This document shows positions 57,660 to 64,000 of a stretch of 64,000 bases of DNA, piece by piece (position 1 is the first letter of the stretch; each line of letters starts with the position of its first letter). The stretch lies in NCBI GenBank assembly GCA_007258455.2, contig VDFB02358134.1, positions 208,056,407 to 208,120,406 on the forward strand. The letters run 5' to 3'. The translations under genes and the position numbers were made by a program. The DNA is from Sequoia sempervirens (taxonomy: Eukaryota > Streptophyta > Pinopsida > Cupressales > Cupressaceae). Below the pieces are notes generated by a model. It did not search any database and had not been told where the DNA came from. It worked only from the letters and a program-made list of their open reading frames with translations.

Positions 57660-58423
57660 TTTAAAAATTGCATTTCTTTGTCGCAATTTCGATGAAACCC
57701 ACCGATGAATCACTGAAAGGGTTCGATGAAGTTGCTATAGTTGCGACGAAGGTTTCATCGTAACTACTTACCCATTTCATCGCACTTTCGATGAAATTTT
57801 GGTGTTGTTTCAACATTGCTGCTTGCCCATTTCGTCACACTTTCGACAAAATTTTGGTGTTGTTTCGACGCTACTACTTGCCCATTTCATTGCAATATCG
57901 ATGAACTTTTTCCGTTGTTTCAACGCTGCTACTTGCCAATTTCGTTGCACTTGCAATGAACTTGTGGATTTGTTTCGACACTGCTACTTGCCCATTTTGT
58001 CACATTGTCAACAAACTTTTTGCGTTGTTTCGACGCTACTACTTGCCCATTTTGTCGCACTTTCAACGAACTTTTAGTGTTGTTTCGATGCTGCTACTTT
58101 CCCATTTTGTTGAAATGGCAACGAACGTTTGGTGTTGTTTCAACGCTACTCCTTGCCCATTTCGTCGAAATGGTGATGAACTTCTAGTGTAATTCATCGC
58201 TAGATACATGAAGTTTTCATCGATATTCTGACGAACCCTCGAGTCATTTTATGATGCCAACGACTGATGAATCTACGTCGTTATTTTGACATTTAATGAA
58301 TCATCAAACTTTCGACGAAAAAATGGTGACAAAAATATTTTCGTTATTTCGTCGCTTGTCCGACAAATATGTGTCAAACTACTGACGAACGTCCATCAGA
58401 AAATGGTGTCAAATTCAGTAGTG
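57660..58423. repeat. Right subterminal tandem repeats and end of element D
   Basis: 57790-58195 has about seven copies of a 55-57 base unit: ttttggtgttgtttcgacgc, then tactacttgcccatttcgtc, then gcactttcgacgaa. Flanking it are scattered TTTCGACGAA/TTCGATGAA motifs. The end is GTCAAATTCAGTAGTG. Such subterminal arrays are typical of CACTA elements. Confidence 0.8.
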
Positions 58424-58426
58424 TAA
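58424..58426. repeat. TAA target duplication, right side of element D
   Basis: Matches 36020-36022. Confidence 0.75.
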
Positions 58427-58433
58427 TGATAAG

Positions 58434-58796
58434 TTAAGGTTCAGGAGAGTAATTCAAGGGGCATCTAATGTGCATAACCTCAAAATAATTATCCTTATTT
58501 TCATGATCTCTTAGTAAAGGGGAGTCTAATGTCACTTCATCATCTTCATCTAAGGAATTACTATTGTCAATGTTCTTATTTTCTTCCACAATTATATCTG
58601 CCCTACTAGGAGAGTTTTTAGGAGAACTACAAACCAAATGTTCTTGACATTCAAGGATTGGTTCTTCCAAAATGACTTCATCACAAGTAGGGGAATGATC
58701 AATGGTTGAATTGTCTTGCTCACTAAGGGTTTCCCTAGGTGAAGAGGGACAACAAATATTTTCATGACTTCCATTAATTATATTTTCTAACCTCAA
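58434..58796 (-). CDS. Element C ORF piece, acidic, unidentified
   Basis: 120-codon minus frame: MRLENIINGSHENICCPSSP, DEVILEEPILECQEHLVCSS, NSLDEDDEVTLDSPLLRDHE. Acidic and Ser/Pro-rich, with EEPI and CSSPKNSP phrases that recur in the next frame (FVLEEPIDES, ICSSPNISP at 59200). The two frames are thus related or were one ORF with internal repeats. It ends just beside the insertion point of element D. Confidence 0.45.
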   Translation of the reverse strand: MRLENIINGSHENICCPSSPRETLSEQDNSTIDHSPTCDEVILEEPILECQEHLVCSSPKNSPSRADIIVEENKNIDNSNSLDEDDEVTLDSPLLRDHENKDNYFEVMHIRCPLNYSPEP

Positions 58797-59030
58797 ATTA
58801 TCTTCTACATAACTATGAGTGATACTAGGAGAAGAAAAAATTTAATTATCATCATTATCCATAATTTCACTCCTTTTTCCTATAATGTCCTCCAAAATAG
58901 GATAGGTAGGGGAAGGATCATAAAGAGTGTTGTCATAGATCTTAAAGTTTTGATCATCCAACACCAACATATCTTCACTTACACTTTCATCCTCTAGAAA
59001 ATTATCACAAGAGGTGAAGATGTTGGTAGA

Positions 59031-59645
59031 TTAATGTAGACTAGTTGAAGTTTCAATGGTCTCTTGTTGTGTTATGTGGTTGTCATGATTACCTATTGTT
59101 GCTTCTTTGTGTTCATCAATGTCTTGTTCACTAAACGAGGTAAGAGGAGAGAAACAACTAAAACTCTCAAAACTCTCATCGATTGGTTCTTCTAACACAA
59201 AAATATCTTCTTCACAAATAGGAGAGATATTAGGAGAAGAACAAATATGATCATTAGGATTGTACAAGGTTGTATTCTCTTTCACTAAAACACTCTCATA
59301 GGGAGGGGATATGAACTTTTTATTAGTGTGCCTAGAAAGGTAAGGTATTAACATTGTTTGACCAAAAATGAAAAGAACTTTTAACCATCTCATGCAATGC
59401 TTTAATAATGTAAACAATGTGTATCCAAAGATGCAAAACACTTTTATCCAGTGTATGCAAAACTTTAAGAATGCAAACAATTTATATCCAAAAATGAAAA
59501 TCACTTTTATCAAATTCATGCAAAGTTTTGTGAATGTAAACATTGTATATGAAAAAGTGAAAAGTACTTTTATCCATATTATGCAAAGTTTCAGAAATGT
59601 GAGCATTTTCAAATATAATGATGCTTGTAATTGAAATGATTTCAA
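59031..59645 (-). CDS. Element C ORF with four hydrophobic 21-residue repeats
   Basis: A 204-codon minus frame. The N-terminal half is four repeats of 21 residues, each like FxKLCMxWIKVLFIFGYTLF, encoded by a 63-base tandem repeat (59350-59610). The hydrophobic face could span membranes, which is odd for a retrotransposon. The C-terminal half is acidic (HICSSPNISPICEEDIFVLE, FSCFSPLTSFSEQD). It lies between the primer-binding site and the position expected for gag. It could be a non-coding leader repeat that happens to stay open. Confidence 0.4.
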   Translation of the reverse strand: MKSFQLQASLYLKMLTFLKLCIIWIKVLFTFSYTMFTFTKLCMNLIKVIFIFGYKLFAFLKFCIHWIKVFCIFGYTLFTLLKHCMRWLKVLFIFGQTMLIPYLSRHTNKKFISPPYESVLVKENTTLYNPNDHICSSPNISPICEEDIFVLEEPIDESFESFSCFSPLTSFSEQDIDEHKEATIGNHDNHITQQETIETSTSLH

Positions 59646-60305
59646 AATATACTTGGAATAACAATAATTCTACAAATTGTAATAGAAAACTAAAAGCAGC
59701 AAACAAAAGCATAGAAAAGAAAATGTAAACCCTAAAAATATAACTTCAAACTCAACAGGTACTAAGACGCCAACAAGGGTATCTTAGTCTTGCTGAAGGA
59801 ATTTTGAGGTTCTAGAAAGTGGAATAGAAAGCAATCAACCTAGACAGGATTCTAAAGAAAAAAAACCATAGAGGAACTAAGACACCAATAAAAGCGTTTT
59901 AGTCCCAATAGGGGAGTTTTTCAAAAAAAAAACAAAATTTGAATTGTTTACAATGTTCCCAAGTTGCCTACTTAGGGGCCTAATGTTTAGAAATAGAAAT
60001 ATGCCCAAATGAATGCAAGAAAAAGTAACTAATGACAAGAAATTGAATGCAAAGTTGAATGCAATTGTTTTCAATTTTGAATGCAATAACAATGTTCCTA
60101 AATGAAATTAGGATGATTAAAAATTCACATTTTAGTTTTTCAATGAGATAAGATGATGAAAGAAATGAAATATGCAACCTATATGCACTTTCACTAATGC
60201 AAATATGAGAAACCCTAGATGCACTTTCACTAATGCAAGGATGAATGCAACCTAGATCTAGGACTTTAATGAACTCCAAATCAGAAAAATGAATGTTCTA
60301 AAATG
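59646..60305. other. Leader region of element C
   Basis: Between the primer-binding site and the first frames. A short repeat (gcactttcactaatgcaa, then gatgaatgcaacctagat) occurs near 60185 and 60222. No gene. Confidence 0.4.
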
Positions 60306-60318
60306 TTGGGTTCACCAA
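60306..60318 (-). other. Primer-binding site of element C
   Basis: The minus strand reads TGGTGAACCCAAC two bases inside the 5' LTR end. It starts with TGG, as expected for tRNA priming. The tRNA is not assigned. Confidence 0.55.
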
Positions 60319-60320
60319 AA

Positions 60321-61917
60321 TGAACAATGGGGGAATGGGTGCTTTATAACCTAGGTCATATAACACCACTCTTCTCCAATTATCATTCAAGAATGCCCCA
60401 GGGTCCCAAATTGGATTGACTATCAACACAAAGGTGAGTCAATTCTCAACAAGGAAGACCTAGGGGGAATCTTTAGGCTTCGAGGGGTTCACCACCAAGA
60501 AAAAGCTTGGAAAATACAACTTAACATTCAACTCACAAAACCTAGTAATGCAAGCCAAATAATCAATGTAAATGATGAAATTAAGCAATAAAAAGTTAAG
60601 GTATGTGTACCTGGGAAATTTGGAAATGTGATGAGGATTCTGGAAATGCAAAAATGTTGTCAAAATATGCCAGTGAGGACTAAGACGCCCTTACTGTTGT
60701 CTTGGTCCTATTGCTATTTTTCAAGGCAAATGCATAATCTTTGGATGTTGGAAAAATATATAAAATAATCTCTGCAAAATACCCTTGGGAGGACTAATAC
60801 ACCTTTTTTGTTGACTTAGTCCTATCTTGAATTTTTGAAATCTCTGAATGTGATCCTAAGGCCAATTTTTGCACTTCCTTCGTCTCCAATCTTAGGTTTT
60901 GAAACTTCTAGATCTGGCCTATAGGTGAGTTTCTGTGAAGATGACAACTTTGCAATGCAACTTTGTAACTTTTCACCCCAAATTATCTTCAATTCTTCAA
61001 CCTAAATCTACAAACAAAAACATGCAAAAGAGGAAAAACTTATTGTTTTTCTTGGTCAAATCCCTTGTTGGTAATTAAACCTTTGAATGAAATGAAATGA
61101 TGAAGGGAAATGGTGAATGAACAAAATGCAATGTTACAACTCACCAAACCCTTGTTATGATATCTACAAACTTGTGTGAAATGGCTAGCTTGAATGTAGA
61201 TCTTGAAATGTTTGAATACTTGATAGATCTTGACTTGAAATGATTGCTTGAATCAAAACCCTACATCACAAATGTTAGCTCAAAAACACATATAATGCAA
61301 GAATATCTTTAATATGATGTTTGAATATTGATGAAGGCTCCAAATTGTTGATGACTTACTCTTGAATGCTCTTGTAGACTCATTATGCTATTAGGAATGC
61401 TCTCACAAAAGTGTTAGGTGAAAATGAGTGAATCAACCTTGTATTCATACTTATCTATTCTTAATATCCAAAAATTACACCACACCAAGCCAACATATGA
61501 ATTCATTAATTAAAGGAGAATAAATCCCACCAATATTTGAAATTAAATCTTAAAAATAACTTAAGGGGGACTAAGACACCCTAGGTGGTATCTTAGTCCC
61601 AAGGCTTAAAACTGGGTGCACATACTCTAGAAAGGGACCATCTGAGGCACCTTTGAAAACAGGGTCCCAAGACCTTTGGAGGAAAAAGATGCGCTAGGTT
61701 TTGTTTTAGTCCTAGTCCAAAAATCAAGGACACATAGCCAAAATCATTAAATTATCATTTACCCTTTGAGGTTTTTTGGGATTAGCCAAAAAAAGATAAA
61801 AATTATTAGGCTTGTGGATGAAAAATAGGACCAATTAAGACATAAATAAGGATAAGCAAAGCAAGGTGGGCCCAAAAAAGTGTGAAAATACAAGGGTATG
61901 CATTTTCCTACACTACA
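60321..61917 (-). repeat. Element C 5' LTR (right copy), 1,597 bases
   Basis: Same order as 31406-33034, starting TGAACAATGGGGG and ending CCTACACTACA on the plus strand, then ATTGT. Confidence 0.88.
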
Positions 61918-61922
61918 ATTGT
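61918..61922. repeat. Target-site duplication ATTGT, right side of element C
   Basis: Matches 31401-31405. Confidence 0.8.
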
Positions 61923-64000
61923 CTGCATTGTATTGGCTATTATTCAATTCAGTTTACCCCTCAAATTTTGGATTGACATCTATCTCAGCCTTTTGGATTC
62001 TCCCTAAAGAGTAAAAACCTTTATATTAGATTAGTAATGCTTCTAGATTTGATTGTGTCAAAAAAATTTAGCATCAACATTTCTCCTCTTGCTCTCTTTC
62101 ATCCTAATGATGGATCACAGAGTGTGATCCAAAATGTTGATGCAATTTTTTTTTGACACAATCGAATCCAGAAGCAATACAAATCTATGATATGGATTGT
62201 GGAAACTTATTATCATTAAGCCTTTATAGTCTTCCTCATTTTCTACATCTTTCTCTCATATATCTTATTCTATGTATGCACCATTAATATCAATATATAG
62301 GGGCATGTGAACAACCGTATCTTTCTGATTTAAGATCAATTATTCTTTTCTAAAGTCAAATAATTCATTGTAGGTTAGAAACCACTCTAGGTTTAGGAGG
62401 GAACTAAATTATTGAAGAGATATTTCATCTTGATGACCTCAAAATCTATTACTCTCTTTATTTTGATCAAATTGACTAGTACATTTCTACAAGTTCTTGT
62501 TATATAAATAGTTAAGACATCCACCAACATAATATTGTACAAATTTTCATGTAACAATGGTTTCCCTATGTTGGCACCCACTTTTATTTGTATAATTGTT
62601 TCCTTGCTGTGCTCCATAGGTTGTGAATTCGACCTTATCCATCATTTATCAATAATCAATCTGAGAAATTCATCAGGTTCATCATGTCAAATGTGCTTCT
62701 TATTTTTGGTTCTCCCTTCTCTTGTCCTCAACCAGTTTCCTAAATTAAAATCCTAAAATTGGCTAAGTGTAGGGGTTTTATGAGTCTTCCATCTTGTGGA
62801 GTGTCCATGTGGGCATCTCCAATTCAAACTTGGAGAAAATTGGGATAAAAATTGCTAGCTTATGTCATTCTGAAGCTTTTAGGATCATTTGGATGTCCTA
62901 ACCCAAGCCAAAGTTTTGCATGATCTCATAGGGATATATTTTTCCATAATTCTCTATTTTATGGGGATATTTTGGTCAATGAGATTTTATGGGGAAGCGA
63001 TGATGTGGGGATGTTTCTACATGGGATAATTCTTTCCTGTCAGGAACGCTTAGGTACAGAACAAACTCTCCTAATGCCAAAAACTCAGGGAAGAATGCAG
63101 ATATGACTTTAAATTTTGCAATTACAATTCAATAAGATACACTTGAAAAGAATAACAGAAAAGAGAAAAAAACACATACACAATTAGACACCAGATTTAC
63201 ATGGGAAAAACCCTTATGGGAGAAAAAACCACCACACCAAGAAAAGCCTCTTTGTATTACAATAAGGAAAATCACATACAGAGATCAGACTTAACTTTCT
63301 GATGTCAATTTTATAGTAGCAACATTCACTGATCAATCTTGTATAGAACATTAATCTCACAATGCTCTTAGACGCATACAATGAACCCACTCAGATCAAT
63401 CCGTGTTCATTATCAAACAAAAATCTCCATTACCCGAACCAATAATTGTCATCCATTACATAGTATATCTCATTTTTTTCATGGTCTATTGATCTTCCAC
63501 ATATGAATGGTCACAACAGTTCAACTACCAATGGTTCTCCTTCTGCTTCACTCATTGGTTCAAAATAGACTACGTCGAACAATCATTCAGTCAAAAAGTT
63601 CAACTGTATCGCATGTCAGTGAGACACCAGGCCATGTCTCCCCGATGCCAAAATACCCAATCACATAGCTATTAGCAAGACCAAAGGTATCAGCAAGAGA
63701 TCATACCAAATGCAAAACCATTAGCCAAACCAACTCTATCGGCAAGACTTCTCACCGATGTCCATTACAGAACTATCGACAAGACCATTGCTATCGCTAG
63801 GACTTCCAAGAAGCTCAACCATCGACAATATCCCACATTGACATGAACTATTAGTAGTCATTAGTTTATAAGTAAAATACCAAATACTTTAGGTATCCAT
63901 GAGTTAGTCCTTTTATTACCAACTTACTCATACACTGTATTTGACCATCGCAACTGTTGGTCATTCCTTGTGGTCTCCACCATGACACGCATTCACTGCT
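61923..64000. other. Repeat-like non-coding right end
   Basis: No gene supported. A hairpin lies at 62039-62175. A copia-LTR-like block (acatgggaaaaaccctt, then caccaagaaaagcc) is near 63200-63245. TCTCACCGATG and atcggcaagact motifs resembling the microrepeats of element B's LTRs occur at 63620-63840. Confidence 0.45.
62039..62175. repeat. Long inverted repeat (hairpin), arms of about 43 bases
   Basis: Left arm 62039-62081 (gcttctagatttgattgtgt...) pairs with right arm 62133-62175 (...gacacaatcgaatccagaagc) with few mismatches. The loop holds a second palindrome, ggatcacagagtgtgatcc (62112-62130). This could be a MITE-like or hairpin-RNA-forming repeat. Confidence 0.75.

Larger units (their letters stand above)
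36023..58423 (+). mobile_element. Element D: 22.4 kb CACTA (En/Spm-like) DNA transposon with cargo
   Basis: The left end CACTAATATATTTGAC pairs with the right end GTCAAATTCAGTAGTG: the inverted ends share CACTA, ATTTGAC and TCTGATG blocks, about 22 of 30 positions. TSD is TAA on both sides. Subterminal zones carry TTCGATGAAC/TTTCGACGAA-like motifs at both ends (36085-36230 and 57660-58400). The left half encodes TNP2-like transposase exons, DUF4218- and DUF4216-like regions on the plus strand. The right half (43.7-57.2 kb) is cargo and repeats. A 100-N gap lies inside, so real length is uncertain. It is inserted in element C. Confidence 0.85.
31406..61917 (-). mobile_element. Element C: LTR retrotransposon lacking RT/integrase, split by CACTA element D
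   Basis: Two LTRs (31406-33034 and 60321-61917), TSD ATTGT on both sides, a purine-rich tract AAAAGTAGGGGCTAAA (minus strand, plus 33035-33050) next to the left LTR and a primer-binding-like TGGTGAACCCAAC (minus strand, about 60306-60318) next to the right LTR. These set the orientation as minus. Without element D it is about 8.1 kb. Its internal part holds a protease-like frame, a G-patch-like spacer and two unidentified frames, but no RT or integrase was seen. It was probably mobilised by another element. Confidence 0.87.

Noticed and set aside
57799..58192. Open frames of 60-92 codons in the right arm of element D
   Set aside because: They are read-through of the 55-57 base subterminal repeat in three frames.
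57790..58195. CRISPR-like array
   Set aside because: Units are direct tandem repeats with no unique spacers, in a plant transposon end.
62393..62617. 74-codon minus frame as a protease or gag piece
   Set aside because: No active-site motif or family pattern could be found.
1..64000. tRNA or rRNA genes
   Set aside because: No cloverleaf with A and B boxes or conserved rRNA segment was noticed on reading; a tRNAscan-type search would be decisive.

Overview
This window looks like nuclear DNA of a seed plant with a large, repeat-rich genome, and a gymnosperm (conifer-like) source is my best guess. The reasons are short-intron TIR-class NBS-LRR exons, GT-AG introns, and old, deeply nested retrotransposons with large LTRs. 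No species can be named from sequence alone. A run of 100 N at 57265-57364 marks an assembly gap.

Host genes are confined to the left end. Positions 1913-5478 carry four exons of a TNL-type disease-resistance gene (NB-ARC, LRR, C-terminal domain) with an intact reading frame; its TIR exon is not in the window. Just downstream, 6447-7060 is a broken auxin response factor (ARF) fragment. Positions 7326-8500 hold a degenerate minus-strand coding relic ending in a poly(A)-like tail, possibly a retrocopy.

From about 9.2 kb onward the DNA is almost entirely transposable elements. A degraded minus-strand LINE (9195-13120) has ORF1-like, endonuclease, partial RT, zf-RVT and RNase H pieces, and is interrupted by LTR-like DNA. 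Then comes a nest. Element A is a very old minus-strand Ty3/gypsy element (integrase about 13.83-14.40 kb, RT split between 15.0-15.57 and 29.97-30.27 kb). Element B (15567-29964, + strand, 3.3 kb LTRs, TSD ATGAT) sits inside A's RT; it has gag, protease, a plant-type RNase H placed before RT, RT, RNase H and integrase, all decayed by stop codons. Element C (31406-61917, minus strand, 1.6 kb LTRs, TSD ATTGT) is an LTR element with protease but no RT or integrase found; it is split by element D. D (36023-58423, TSD TAA) is a 22.4 kb CACTA (En/Spm-like) DNA transposon. It has TNP2-like transposase exons, DUF4218- and DUF4216-like regions, subterminal tandem repeats, and a large cargo: an unidentified minus-strand gene of roughly 1,200 codons with duplicated ends, a 162-codon ORF, telomere-like and GA-rich repeats, and the C-terminal part of a replication protein A large subunit gene.

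Relative ages follow from nesting and LTR similarity judged by eye: A is oldest; C (LTRs about 90% alike in a sampled stretch) seems older than B (about 95%); D is younger than C. The right end (61923-64000) is non-coding repeat-like DNA with a long hairpin and, at the edge, motifs resembling the odd microrepeats of element B's LTRs. The most unusual features are the cargo-bearing CACTA element, the TCTCGCCGA microrepeat arrays filling B's LTRs, and the RNase H-before-RT order in B.
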